The notes: a model not told the origin generated them from the letters alone. A DNA stretch of 64,000 nucleotides from Sarcocystis neurona (GCA_000727475.1 KL647297.1:790180-854179); one strand, 5' to 3'; counted from the first letter of the stretch, positions 38,201 through 51,664 are shown. Numbers and translations are program-made.

Positions 38201-40025
38201 ACTGCGTGGCATGTTACGGATGTATGTGTATACGTGGGCACTTTGTATTCTCCTGTTTGAACGTTAATAACAGTCTGATATCTTTTACAAGCGTGCGGAT
38301 ACTTCCACGCGTACATCGTCTACTTCTGCCTCCTGTCTGCATTTTATTTCTTAGAGAAATTGCAGTAGGAAGACTATTTTCCCTGAGCTAAGTGAACCCT
38401 CTGCATTCTTGTGCAACCCGGAATGTCCGCAGCTGTGCCTCTGCAGATATATTTCACAACCTCTAATGTGTACGCGCAAGTGCGCATGCATATGCATCTA
38501 CGTTGGTGTAAACATACAGCTACGGGTATTCAGATGACTACCGAAGAGCTCCACAAGTAAGAAGACACGCGCCCGCATATTTCTGCATCGGCACCTCATC
38601 ATACACAAATTTCAGAGGTACACATCCACGTGTCTAAATCTGGATATACACACACGGCAAGATTGTAGACATTCTGTATGAGTCGTCAACGCCTACACTA
38701 CTGCCTCGAGAGGCTGTTGCTATTCGTTCGTTTGCCCCTTCACTTCGTATCGAATAACACTCAGAGAAACTCTTGCTCCTAGCGTGTGAACCAGGACGTC
38801 CACAAGGTTGCGTATGCAGATGTGTTGTGTGTGTGTGTGTGTGTGTGTGAGCTCCTTTGACGTGTCCACACCAGTAGGGGAAGAGTTCTGCAGATGCACG
38901 TGTACACCTCTGCGAATCGATCTTCCGAGATACTCAACTGCAAGACCTTTCACTCTCTGTCGTACTGCTGGGGGTGCCTCCCGCCCACCAGTGCACGCAT
39001 ATATCCGTCCAGCTTAATCATGCGTTCTGCTGTTGATTACGCCATTCACAGCCGCTGCAGTGAACCAGTTTCCTGATAGACTTCTCGCCTACGAAAGAGA
39101 CGTACGAATAGATATCTATACATATATATAGGCACGTAGGGGCACGTCTGCGAGTAGCGCTACGTTGGTATCGCTTTGGTGTGTGTAGGCGCGCTGCAAA
39201 ATGTAGATATACGTTTGCATGCAGGCATAGACCAGGAGCTGACGTCCTTGTAGACACGTCGAACAATAAATAGGCAGACGTATGCCGGTCGCCAGAGGGA
39301 AACATGGGTCTGCAGATGACGTGCAACGGCGTCTGCTGTCTGCGCCCTATGCAACATTCAAACGTGTAAATTTACCCACACCGACACATATACACGTATT
39401 CTTTCATCACTTTTGACACTTCAAAAGTAGTGTATCTTCAGATGCATAGACACATACAGGTATACATATATATGTTGACGGACGTCTGTGTGTATAGACA
39501 TACACGTACGCCTATGTACGTATGTGTATGTACATATATATAAACGTATATATATATATATATATGTATGTATATAAACATACGCTGTGAGTTCAGTCAG
39601 ATGAATATATACGCGTTTCAGTATATACACTTACGGGTACAACTTGTCGGGTACATTGAGGTAGTCATGCCTTCAAGTGTACCCATAACTCTATATGTGC
39701 TGTTGGCGCACATACATACACTCACTTACATTATATAAGCATATATATCTCTGATGGATAGACCGGCGCACGTATAGATATCCGCGCAGTCGACTCATCC
39801 ATTTCACAGGCACTTTTACCTTGGTATTCCCTCTGAGCCTGCGTAGTCTTTGTCTCAGCACCTAGAGCTGCGTTTTCGTAACCTTTGCCTTCTCGCCGAT
39901 CTCTTTAAATTGTGTGACAACCTGTGAGTACTCCCAAAGATTTTTCCTCAAGAGCGAACCCCACGCCTCCGCCGCCCCTATCGCTCTTCCTCTGCGGCGC
40001 CTCCGTCACGCTGCGTCTTCGTCTC
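35251..40025. other. Intergenic region between two convergent genes
   Basis: At 35253-35660 there is CAG-rich DNA, probably 3' UTR or flanking sequence of the preceding gene. A short acidic C-terminus-like reading (EEDAEADSWENFLQTKI then TGA at about 35703) may be a stray terminal exon but cannot be linked to a gene. A (GT)n array lies at 38826-38849 and a (TA)n array at 39547-39565. No other gene is recognised. Confidence 0.4.
37351..37502. repeat. Diverged tandem duplication, 76 bp unit
   Basis: Two copies begin TACCCAAGG at 37351 and 37427 and share CCATGTNAAG, TTGCCTTGGG-like and GTGAGCAAAAA blocks, with clear substitutions between them. It is an older duplication than those at 29.5 kb and 42.5 kb. 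Confidence 0.75.
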
Positions 40026-43000
40026 CTACATAGTGAAGCCTGTACTGCTATCTCCTCCCCAGCCGGAGCCTCCCCAATTAATTTTGGCTTTTGAGAAATC
40101 CATCTCCGGATGTGCTTTCTTGAATTTCTCAAAAAGGTCCGCCTGCTTCTGCTGATCACTTGTTGGCAATCCTGCTGCTTTCTGCCGCTGATCATACATC
40201 ATCTTCTCTACGGTGCTGCGCGTCTCCGGGTCGAGGTCACTCAGTTTGGAGTTCTGTGGTACAAGCAGCACCAGAAGCCACAGCACCAGACGCCGCAGCA
40301 CCCAAGAAAAAAGGATACACACGTTCAGACGTACGAAAGTGGACACTTCTGCATACAGAAACACACACACGCGTTTAGGTCTCTTGTCCTATCTCTACCA
40401 ACGTGGATAGATAAATATATATATATATACAGAAAAAGAAACAGCGACAGCCCTAAGAGCAACAATGCGTCACTATTGTGGGGAGACGAGTGAGACCGAA
40501 GCTCGTCATCAAATGCATACAGGCGGACGTATACACGTAACACACCTTCCATTCCCAATATACCCCATAGCCGTGCACACAAAACTTTACATGTAACTAC
40601 CCACATGGACGCAGACCTGTACACACGGTATTTCACCCGTGTGTGCAAGCCTGCGTGCCGTTCCATCTTTATTCAAGACACGGCTATGGTGGCAGACTGG
40701 GGATCAGTTTTTCCCTTCCTGAGAGGCTCTTTATTGTACGTTACGTCGAAAAGGACAGGAGCAGCACCTGCAAAGACGCAGCCGTGCAACAGCAGCGGCA
40801 GCGGCAGCTCAGCGCAAAAAGATTCGCTGCGAACGAGGAGGAGAACCGAAGCGAGTTGCAGACAAAAGAAAAAGAAGATCCTTCTAAGGAAGAGGAGCAG
40901 ATATCTGCAGATACATTCAACGACACATCGTCGCACTTGCGTCTGAAAAGAAAATTACCTCGCTCGACTTCCTCCTCCTCGTCCACTCACGCACCACCAC
41001 ACACAAGCAGGGCCCCCATATATATATATATGCATGGTACTACCAGAATTTTCGCATGTCAGAAAAACAAAACCAGCCTCTCCCTTGCCGTGGACGACCA
41101 CCTCTGCGGCAGCTGTGGCAATGACAAACGACCGCCGGCAAGAGGCACTTGCGGTACTCTTGGCGCTGCGGCAGAGCTCCCGCAGCAGCGACAAGAACGC
41201 AGCGAGAGACTTTAGAACCGCGGCAGCAGAGCAGTATCAACAGCAGTAGCATAAAGGCTGGCAACGCGACGAGCAAATCATCAACAGCAGCCACTGGCGC
41301 TTTGTCTTGTATAAAAAAGGTGGTGATGCCGGAACGCAGCAACTCGTAAAACGCACTTTGCTTGGGAAGTTAACTGGGGAAAAATCCGTGAACTTCTTCC
41401 CTTTTTCCGCATAGTACAATCCTCTCTGTTTCTGTAAATGAGCAGTATATTTCTTTTCCCTCTACGTGGCAGCAAGCAAAACGAGAACACCTCCTACGAA
41501 ACAGTGGCAGGGAACGGTTAATCCACCCGTCCTCTGCTTGTAAACTTGCTTGTTCCACGGGACACGAAAAGCGTTTCAACTACAAAGAGCCTTTCACCTA
41601 TCCGTCTCCACGTTACATATGAAACCACGCGTTTTTTCTTCTTTCTTTCGTTTTCGTTTGCTTCCCCTTTTCCTTCCTGGTCTCCGACGTGTGCCCACTA
41701 GTGAAGAAAGCCCACCGTCGTCCACGACCCACACACTTCCGTCTGCTCTCCTTACTTCGGGGACGATTTTCTTCGTGTCAATTTCCGGGTCACCAGCGAT
41801 GACGCAAGACCACCAGCGCATGTTGTCCACTTTGTCAAAACTCAGGTGAATAAGACTTCCATCTTCCAGCGTCCACATTGAGTCGTCTGGCTTCACGCGC
41901 ATGTGTAAATTCCCGTCTGCAGGCGGGACAGAGAAACAAAAGACTCCGCAGGCGCGTCGCAAATTCTAGCTGTCTCAACGCAACGAGAAAACAACAAGAA
42001 GAATATAGAGTTCAATCGCAAAGGCGTATACACTGTCATAAATCGCAACCGGAAGCTCAAACAAAGCGCGGCTGTCTTGACCCCACCTAAAAGGTAACCT
42101 CAGCATCGACGTCCACAATTTCCGCGCAGTGGCACCACACGAGGAGAGATCCACAAAAACCTGGACACGCACGAAAGACGTGGCTCGCTCCTCCAAGAGC
42201 AGGAAAAGACACGTGGGATTCTGGCGCGTTAAACGCAGAAGAAACCTTTTCATTTCCGTCATACTTACGTACCAACATCCTGGGGGAGACACAGACGCAG
42301 TTTACATACAACACACCAAGTAGAAAGAAGCTCCTTTGCCGTCAGCTGCAGCAGCAGGTCCCCACTCCACACCGTCGCGCTCTCTTGGACTCGCTGAACT
42401 GCGTGTCCACACGCACACGCTCGTTGACGCACGTCTAGCTCTACACATATGCATATATTTATGTAGACACACGTGCGGCCTAGACACCGACAGATAAAGA
42501 AGCAGCGGAGAGTATAGCTGCGCGGAATTTTGCTGGTAGGGAGGGCACGTCCGTCATATATTTATGTAGACACACGTGCGGCCTAGACACCGACAGATAA
42601 AGAAGCAGCGGAGAGTATAGCTGCGCGGAATTTTGCTGGTAGGGAGGGCACGTCCCTCTCTTCCGACCCACACACGCGCGACGGCTCTACAGGCACACGG
42701 GCGGCGGCGCGTCAACGACGACAAAGCGTTTCATGCAGATATAGACCTCCGCAGGAAGAATGCGTAGATATCTTCTTCGCACGCGTAAAAAAGTGACTTC
42801 AGTGTTGTTTATCGTCGGGACTGCCCTCCCTCCGTATACCTCGTGGTGACCTTCACACACGTGTGAAGAGGCTGCGCCGCGTATAGAGACAGATGGTCGA
42901 CGGAGAGACAACCCTCCGCACGCCTCACGCGTGGAGTGCTGTTTTTTCTGGAAAAAAGTTTCACCCACACAGACAGACATCTTCGCGGTGTGGAAGTACG

Positions 43001-45315
43001 CACGGGACGCGTTTCTCAGACACAGAGCACGTGGAGCACACGGCAGAAAACAAATTATTACCGATGATAGGCGGCCGTCCCTTCAGGCCGATCTTCAGCG
43101 TCGCAGCTCCGATCTTCACGTCGCACTGCGAGGCCTTCGTCCCCTTGGGAACGGGGATGTACACGTCGACCGCGCCGAGCGTCTGCGTCCACCAGTACCT
43201 GGGCAAGCAGGAAAACAGCCCACGCGCGCCCCGTACAACAGGTGAAGAGTTCTACTCAAAAAAAGCTGCACAGAAAAAAGAGTTCTACTCAAAAGAACGC
43301 ATAAATGTGCACACACACACACACACACAACCTTCTACCAAGAGCCTCTCACGCCTCTTACAAAAATCACGCAGGGCACGCTATATATATACATATACAT
43401 ACATGTACACATATATATGTCGCATACACCTATAAATATATATCTGTGCATGTGTATGCAGATATATATATATATATACGTCGGAGCAAGTACATACGGG
43501 GGCGTGCATACGTGCATATATATATATACTTATATATGTGTATATCTACTAATATTTACGTCTGTGTATAAAATGTTGTACGTGTGAAGACGCCTGGGAG
43601 ATCTCTTTTCTTTGGCAGGAGTACTCTGTACGGCAAAGACACGGGCACACACGGACGCCCACTTCCATACAGGGCTGCCTTTACGAATTCTTCATAGATA
43701 TGCACGCATACATGTACACATATAGATATGTCTGCAAGTGTAGAAACTCCCTGTGTGGCACGTAGGCCTGGGGTACGTTTAATTCTCTTTGCTGGCATAC
43801 ATAGATGGGTATGTGTGGATGTGCTTGTGAGCGTGACCCGTGCGGACATTCGCGCCACTGTCCTGACACGCATTATCTACATATATAAACAAGTTCTTCG
43901 CAGACGCAGGTACTTGCATATATTTCTACCTCGACGGGCACGTGTATACGAATATACACACATACATACACCTACGTAGAGAAAGCGAGAGACACAGAAA
44001 CAGTAACGGGTCACCGCGGCGTGTCCTCCTACGGAGCTGGTGCGTCTGTGTCTACGTCGCGCAGGGCGCGTGAAGAAGGTGTCTACACGTCGCTATACGG
44101 AGAGAGTCACGCGAATATATGTACAGCTAATAATGGACGCACCTCCATACAGATGGGAAGCCTTTACGTGGAAGATGCTCCTTGTAAGTACGCGCGAGGT
44201 GGGAAGGACAGCTGGGCAGCAGCGGACTAAGGCAAAAACGGCCCTAGACGCGATAGAATCGGCGAGAAGTTCCACAGTAACAGCGCTGCCTTTCATCTAC
44301 GGAGGGCTACCTACTTGACCGGCTTGGCCGGCTAATTACACGAAAGTGCTTCTACTGTATGCAGCTATACGCACGTGGGTAGGGCCAGCGCCACAAGTGA
44401 GAAGAAGTGGACAGACGTGGTCGACATATGGACCAAACCTTTCCTTAGACACAAAGGCGCGTGCAAAACTGCGCTGGCGGAGTTCTTAAACATCTCTTCT
44501 TCTGCGCGGAGCACCCAGAAAAAATGTGGTCCTTCTCCACCTTTCCGCCACAGATGTATTTTGTGCCTTTTTTCTTCCCTTACGGGGAGGGCGGGTCACG
44601 AGGTGCTCACTTCTGCAGCTGCAACGCTGCACGCTGCTTCGCTACACGTACGCATTTTTTGGTGTGGAGAGGCTCCGTCACCGGAAGCCGACTGCACGTC
44701 GCGGGAATGGGAAACCTACTTATCTGTCTTCCCTCCGTTTCCTTCGGGAGGAGGACCGCCGTCATCCTCATCGCCGAAAACGGTTTCTTCTGGTTCACTG
44801 TCGCTTCCCGCGCTGCCATGTTTTGCTGCTATTTCTTCTGCATGTGCTGCTTCTGCTGCGTGTGCGACACCTGCTACTGCAGCGGCTCCGCGTCCCGCTC
44901 CTGCTGTCGCTTCTTCCTTTTTGTAGTCCGGATTGAACATTCGCTCCTCTTCTTCGGTGAGTTCCTCTACTTTGCTACTGCCGTCGGAGGTCGCCTGCTG
45001 CTGCTGTTTCTGCTCCTGTTTCTGCTGCTGTTGCTGCTGCTGAAGTTTCTTTTTCCGTTCTTCTTCTGCCTGGCGCCGCTTCTGCTCTGCAATCTCGCGC
45101 TGGTGCTGCGCTCGCTTCCACGCTTCTTCAAACACTTTCTCCACAACCGTCTGGCAGTGCTTCTTGTCCACGGAGTAGAAGTCTGTTTTTCTTTGCAGAA
45201 ATCCAAAGAAGTGAGCAAAAAGACTTTCGATGCCGCCCGCCTGCTGCGCCACTGTCATAAACAGTCCGTCGAAACGCGCATCGTCCATCGCTTCATCCAC
45301 CGATACAGGCGCCAT
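40026..45315 (-). CDS. nudC: Nuclear movement / distribution protein NudC
   Basis: The coding sequence is complement(40026..40253, 41756..41916, 43062..43198, 44720..45315), giving 373 residues. NudC is a dynein-associated, HSP90-linked co-chaperone with a CS (p23-like) domain, acting in the cytoplasm and in mitosis. Exon 1 carries the NudC N-terminal region ([25 protein letters not shown]), a charged helix and a Q-rich run at residues 92-107, then an acidic linker. Exons 2 and 3 form the CS domain: [61 protein letters not shown]. Exon 4 has the diagnostic C-terminus: [42 protein letters not shown]. Splice phases are 2/2, 1/1 and 0/0; each donor is GT and each acceptor CAG. The protein is longer than animal NudC (about 330 aa) because of the Q-rich run and linker. 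Plus-strand ORFs over the exons are shadows. Confidence 0.95.
40643..41215 (+). other. Charged antisense ORF inside NudC intron 3
   Basis: This plus-strand frame of 190 codons lies wholly within the third NudC intron and starts at GTG, not ATG. Part of it is strikingly protein-like ([38 protein letters not shown]). Purine-rich DNA makes such E/K-rich frames easily, so it is recorded but not called a gene. The CAG run near 40785-40815 is within it. Confidence 0.2.
42452..42656. repeat. Perfect tandem duplication, 103 bp unit, in NudC intron 2
   Basis: The unit begins CATATATTTATGTAGACAC at 42452 and again at 42555, and both copies end in GGGAGGGCACGTCC. I see no mismatch between them. It is intronic and non-coding, and its identity implies a very recent event or an assembly artefact. 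Confidence 0.92.
43309..43560. repeat. (CA)n and (TA)n microsatellites in NudC intron 1
   Basis: An AC dinucleotide run at about 43309-43329 is followed by several TA-rich stretches (43380-43550) interspersed with ACATAC and TGTATA. They lie in the first NudC intron just upstream, in gene orientation, of the acceptor at 43199. Confidence 0.85.
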
Positions 45316-48300
45316 TCTCGTGAACGAAAGAACGGGAGGGAACGAGGGCAGAATTAAGAACGGAAGAGATGGCGGGGAACCACCAAATCAAATAGGGGGA
45401 GAGAAGGACGAAAAGAGGAAACCCGGAGATGAAGTAAGTGGGACGCGACCCACGCACTAAGGAGAGGCGAAAATATGCAGTCGAACTGCGTCCGTCAGTC
45501 CCCAAAACACCCACGAATTAGTTCTTTTCATAAGTCTCGTTCAGAAGTGTTTTCTGTACTGCTTGTGTACGGTGGAGTGGTGTAGGAGCAAGACCACACC
45601 GCCCGCGCAGTACACCTGCCGAAGAAGGGTACAGATGTCGGCAACGAAAAAAGTGCTTTTTCCCGCTCGAGGACGACAAATCACGTGACAAACAAAGTAC
45701 GAGATAAAAACAGAGACCCACAACCCAGCGTGGCTACACTGGTGGTGGTGGTGCGCAAGCACAACATATGCAAGAGTCTTACGCGTGGCTCGATACACGA
45801 AAGGACCGTGTGTAGTTGGGGGGAAACGACCCGACTGAAGGAACTGTTGGAGGACCTTGTAGGTAAAAAGCAGGAGAAGGAGAGACGTAAGGCCTCTGTT
45901 CACCAGAGATGGCAACGAAGTGTCGGTTGGAAAAGACTCGCAGAAGTGGTGACGTTTGCATTCAATCTCCGGGACAGCTCGGCATGGACAACCACCCAGG
46001 CCGCATGAAACAATCGAAAAGTTCGAAAAGCTGTACTCTGGATGGCAAACCGCGTTGACTGGACGGATCCCGAGATGAGAGTGTCATGGGGAAATGGTGG
46101 CTGGGGTCGATTGCTCGCGAGTTGCGGTAAGCCCTCGGCAGTGGGAGAATCGGCGGGGGGAGAGAAATGAAACACAGACATGCGAGTTCAAAGAGTGAAA
46201 TTCAGATTCCGGGGGCAAGGAGGTATATTGAGAAAAGTCGTCCTTAAGGCCTTAGCTTGCGCACTTAATTCAGAGCATTGAGAAAATTCACTTCTGCTGC
46301 ATGCACAGACCCCGTCGGGTGTCGCTTCGCCGATATACTCGTCAGATTAGTGCAACAGAAACGGGCACAGGCAAATGCCTATGTAAAACTATCTTCGAAC
46401 CATTTGACAGAACTGAATAATTTACGCACGCAGAAAAGTAACTGAGGTTGACGGAGGAAGAGGACAATTATTCAAGATAGCCACACGTTTGTGGTTTCTC
46501 CAGGCCTCTCTGAACGCACACGTATGCGCCCATGCATGGGTATTGTACTCCGGGGACACACATAAAGCGACATAATACGTCGCCATATATGTCTCTGCAA
46601 AGGAAAGGCGTTGCAATAAAGGCGGAATTCTTCATGTATACATTCCTGGTCCGCTATCCTGGCATCGAGTGGGTACCGCTGTCGTGGACGATTTTACGCT
46701 GAACCAACGAGGGACGACCTTGACCGCTGTCAAATATTGCTTCGGGCAACGTAGCACTATGTGTGTACACGTAATATATTTCCCTTTGTCTATCAATGTG
46801 TGTACACGTACCAACTTGCTTTGATAACGACCCCGGTGACGTCCGTTGTTAGTAGTCCGTGTCCGCTGCCTACGTTTAACAAGGGTGTCTAGCTTTGTTA
46901 CTGCCTGCAGCGAAGTTGTTCACATTCCGGGGTGTGGTAGAAGAGATACTGACGTGTGAAAAAATCACCAACGTTGTACAGCGGAGTGCCTTTGTCAAAG
47001 CGGACGTGCAAGTCTAGTATAAACAGACCGAGTACTGCGTGCTTCTCCGGTGTAGCTGCACCTCACGTGCGGAAGTATTCAACCACAGGGAAGTTTTTGC
47101 GCGACGACAACAGCTTCAGGATGTCGAATTAGGAGTTCCAGGGACCTCTATTTTGTGACGAGGTATACCTTCACGAAAGCAAACACTTCAAAAACCCCAA
47201 AGGAGTGTAGCTTGAGACAATTCAGTGTACGGCGTGGCCGGCAAGGCATGAGTGCCGTCACAGAAGCAGATTCGACCTTTCGGTATATATATCTATATGT
47301 ATACGTACACTCACACACATGTATACAAATACACATATACGGATGTATATATATATATATATTTATGTATATCAGGGGCGTGATTCCCTTCGCCTGCGCG
47401 TCACAAACACGTGTGTTTCCGTCGAAAATTGCGACGAAATCCCCTTCTCACACTGTACCTGCCATCGTTAGACGTAGCCTGTAGGCTGCTTGACACTGAA
47501 CACATTTGTGCTTCATGCGTCAAGCGACATTGGACGAGTACTATACTTGTTTTGCTATCCTGCTTGTCCCCTACTGTAGGCGGCATACTGCCGCCAGCGC
47601 AGTCACCAGCGTTACGGGGCATCTACGGGTCTGTAGTTTTACCCTCCTCTCTGTTTCTTGTCACCATGTACCACTGTCAGCCGTGTGTACACTGACGTAT
47701 CTAGACTGCAGCGAATTCACCTCTGTGATGTATAACGGTAAGATATGTTCACGTCAGTGTCTTCTCTTCTGCAGGACTCCTCTTGCTGCTTGAAAACTGA
47801 CGTGTCAATAATTTGCACCTACTTGTGTGTCCAGAGATCACAGTTGTGCACGTTGAAGTGTGTGGGCGTGGATCTGAGTATAGAGAAAAGTGGATGGACG
47901 CTTGACCGGGTAGGAGGAGAAAGTCCGGCCACATAAGTGCCTGAGCGGATGCGTATGTATGGTAGTGTAGGAAGAGCCCAGCTTTCGAAGATTTGCTTCT
48001 AAATCCTTTTTGATTGATACAGGAGCTCTCAAGGTGCGCATTTCCGTACACCCCGTTTGCAGAACGCTGAAGGTAAGTGGGAGAACGAGTATACATGGGC
48101 TTGCGTAGACGTGCGTCCTTTCCTCCAGAGGAGCACATTTTTCTCCTGACTAAGCAGGAAGTTAAGCCACGTTCCGAAGCTTTACTTTTTACGAGTTCAG
48201 CACTCAGTCACGATCGCTCTTATTGCTGCAGATAGCAGTACTATTAGTCTCAAGTAATTTGTGTACAACGAAAAAAATGTCCGCGAGTGTCAGCAGATTA

Positions 48301-50841
48301 GATACACTCACATGCAGATGTACGGTGAAATAGAACAGGCTCAGCGCTGGCGTGACGTATTTTGCCGGCCGGTAGAAGTGATCCTCAATGTTTCATAGGT
48401 TGACGCCCAGTGATCTCTCACGATTTATCCTCTGAGAAGCCGAAGACCGACGTATCTGCTATCATGAACATTTCTCGCGTAACGCAACAGAGACTAGTGT
48501 GTCTCTCCATCGTAGTGCACACGCCTTTGTGCGTCCTTAGAAGCTCTACTATTGAAGTTAGGAAAATTTTAACCTGATTTAGTCACTGCACGGTTGGTGT
48601 GGCCATAAATCAGTCTCTGGAACATAGGAGGGGTCAGCTGTGGTTTCTTTCTAATACACAGGGAGCGGAAGCACGCATACAACGGTTGGTTCACGAAACG
48701 GCGCTCCAGCATAATTTCAAAGGAGCCCTGGTCTTGTTCTGTCTGTATATACGTGTATACACACAGAGACACGCATGAGAGAAGGTTGCCGCCCACATCT
48801 TCCTACAGAAGGGTAGCAAGTGAGTCCGGCAGTACAGCGTATCACCTGTAGAAATACATAAAAACCAAGTTGGACACGTAGTTCCCCTAAACAACAGGCC
48901 CCTAAACTCCTGAAATAGTGCGAAGCCCGAGAGACAGAAACACGTCAGCTCCTACCAGTTAATATCCAAATGACATACGTATCCGCCTCTATAAATGCTC
49001 GCCTGCACCTTCACGTGTGTACATCAAGAGAAAAATATTTCGGCAAGGAACCAGTGCAAGGAAATGGAGACGCGTATCAAGATGTAGATATCAAGCCATC
49101 CTGCGTGTCAGCCCGTACCTCTGTGGACAGCCCAGCTAGCCCATCTTTACCTCCGTGAACACTATACGAGTGTGAGGTGCAGGTGCGTGTCCATGTCTTT
49201 TTTCTCGAGACAGAGTTGCTTTTCCATTGTCGCCGAGCCCCAGTAGCCAACATCGTAAGCGAACCTTTGCACTGAGTTGCAAGCGCTTTTCTCAACGGTC
49301 TTCACTTGCGCATGCCCGCGCAAGAAGTTGTTCGCGTCTGCCGACTACCAGATGCGTTGTCGAAGTAGTAGAGGCGCTATAGTTTAATCGCATTGCACGG
49401 AGAACATGTGTCCCATACGCGTTTTCCTCTTACCAGCCAGCAGCATACTGAGACCATAAGAAGCATCTGCACTGGCGGGCAACTGAAAAACACTCCTGTT
49501 CATTGGATGTCCGATTAACGTCATAACACTCTGCCAAAAGCGACTGCTGAAAGCTCTGCTCGCGCCGGCACTACGGGGAATTCTCTGGGATGCAAATCGC
49601 GCTTGGCCTGTGATAAGCAGTAAAAGTTTTCCCCAAATGTGGGAGCAGGCTCGTTGTGCAGCGTCGCGTATCACAGTAGTAGAATACCATCTATGACTGG
49701 CGTAACCTTGGTCGAGCGTCAGGATGCCAGGTGCACTACAGCGTCGTAAGGCAGGGCATGCAAATGTAGAAGTACACACCAGTGCGCGTCTGCGTATTCA
49801 CTCACTGATCCACACTTGTGGAACAACTTGTATCTCTGACTATGTCGGACACCGATAGTATTACGTTACCCCTAAGCTGTACGTGCGCAGGCACACGCAG
49901 TGCACCCTGTTCCGTCCAGCGCCCTTTCCCCTATGCCCCCGGTGCGCGTCGTCTGCGTTTATTTTCTGTTCCGGTGACGAGTTCAGAACATCAACCTTCG
50001 TTACCTTCCCTTCACCCCCCAGGTGGCCACTTGGTGCTCCCTTTTACGTACAAGAGTGTTCGAAATTGATATCTTTGCAGGCGACTGCCGACCGTGTTTG
50101 GTTATCGAATGTAGAAGGTGTACTTTCTATTTTCGTGACATCTGGCTTTCCACACCCGGCCTTTCAGTGCACGGTCCGCAGGGGGACGCTTCCTAATCGA
50201 AAGACAAGCACGTAAACAATAAATTGTGAGCAGGTGAGGAAAGGTGAAGCTATCCTCCGGATCTCAGTCCTTCAGAAATGCGAACTGGGCTACGATACAA
50301 CGGCCTCTAGGGTGATGTGCAGTTCGGCGGGGCAAACATGCCCGCGCACACAGGCGTTCCCGAACACCACGTGCTCTCCATTGTCCTGGACTGAGAAAAA
50401 GACCACCCTACCGTGCAACACTTCCACCGTGATGGCCCGCAATCCCTGCAGATACCACAGACCTCATTTCTTAGTATGAATTCTGCTATTTATGTCGGCC
50501 TTGTGTCGCGATGACGTTCATCTCATTTTACGTGGAGGCACACACGCTATATTCTGCAACAAAGGGGGTGCCAGAAAACTGGTTACAGCTTGAAGAATCT
50601 CATGCTGCGCCCCGATTTCATCCTTGCACAAACCATAAGGAGGAGCGCAGGTTTCAGCAAACGCTTGCCTGCCTCCCTGGGTCCGGTTTTTACCCATTCA
50701 ACTGGATTTAACACGTGAATGGAGAGCAGATTGACTCCGTTGAATTACAGCGTCCAGTTGTCCTGGTGCATCACCGGTGACTCCCCGACCGTCGGCGGCC
50801 GGGGCGAAGCCCCCTAAGGAGCAGGTGCCGCAGCCTGGGCG
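45316..50841. other. Gene-poor region upstream of NudC
   Basis: The first few hundred bases past 45315 should hold the NudC promoter and 5' UTR. A (TA)n run lies at about 47344-47362. Between 49842 and 50711 several short plus-strand frames are Cys-rich, including an ATG-started one at 49842 and one with SSAGQTCPRTQAF and TLPCNTSTVMARNPC. They do not join into a model I can defend. Nothing else is recognised. Confidence 0.4.
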
Positions 50842-51664
50842 ATGCCTACGAACGCGGATATGGAAGAAAATGCTGAGCTGCAGCCCCAGGCAACTCGTAT
50901 ATGTTGACAGCCTCCTAGCGATGTTTCCTCCCCCAAAACGAAGCTGTGTTGCGTGTGGGTGTAAGTCGTCATGGGCAACCACCACCTCAGGTATCGTAGC
51001 TTCTAGGTGTGAAAGCTTGTTGATGTGTGTTGTTCTCACCGCGCATGCTGCGTCTAGCACCACGCTTGTCTCGGGCGGAGGGCGATGACGACAAGTGAGT
51101 GGGTAACAATTTTTGCGGCCGCGACGTCACCATATCGTCGCCTCCAGTTCCCTAGGTCACTTTTCCGAAAGAAGATGACTTGTCTTCTTTTTGTTTCATC
51201 GCCCTTTTTTAACCTCCACAAGTAATGGCTTACGGCGTGCGTCACTGTTCTTGCATCCTGGAGTGTGGCTGATATGTAGCCCCCCTCTCGCTGCGCCGGC
51301 ACGTCGAGAAAGCACACGAAACCCCATTGACTTCTGTTTTGTCCGTAATTATGGGCTCCAGAGGTCTCAAGCTGCACAACAACAGAAGTTCCCCTTGCCG
51401 TCTCTCCGCAAGACTGGTTTCTCCGCCACTTTTGCGGATTCGCTCCCTCTCACCAGCTACTACCTGTTCCCGCCTCGGCCCGGGTGTGTTTCACAGAGGC
51501 CGCACCGCAGTCCCTGCTACCCGGCGTCTCTGCTGGGCAAGAGAAGCCTCTGCGAAGATGTGTGGAAGTTGAACGCGTTGACGCAGGGGTCTGCACCCAG
51601 GAAGGAGTATTCGCTCTTTGAAGTAGGGCCTTCTGAGTGCACGCCCCAGAGCAGCCTTTTCTAA
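50842..51664 (+). CDS. Small spliced hypothetical protein, 158 aa
   Basis: The tentative model has three exons: 50842-50896, 51058-51094 and 51280-51664. It starts MPTNADMEENAELQPQAT and ends in TAA. Donors are C|GTATAT and GACAA|GTGAGT; acceptors are GTCTAG and ATGTAG. Phases are compatible (1/1 and 2/2). The last exon is a long frame with mixed composition: LPLTSYYLFPPRPGC, SLCEDVWKLNALTQGSAP and KEYSLFEVGPSECTPQS. There is no signal peptide, membrane span or recognised domain. The acceptor at 51279 is weak, having few pyrimidines, and minus-strand frames here also look protein-like, so the model may be wrong in structure or strand. Confidence 0.3.

Noticed and set aside
44375..45357. Plus-strand ORFs of 136-298 codons, one rich in Phe, Leu and Cys
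   Set aside because: They are antisense shadows of NudC exon 1, whose minus-strand reading is unambiguous.
45685..46008. 107-codon charged plus-strand ORF upstream of NudC
   Set aside because: Starts at GTG, has no ATG, no splice partner and no recognised family. It could be a divergent first exon but is unsupported.
51054..51377. Minus-strand ORF with protein-like composition and a possible GTAAGC donor
   Set aside because: GTG start, no partner exons found, and it conflicts with the plus-strand model. Neither strand can be proven here.
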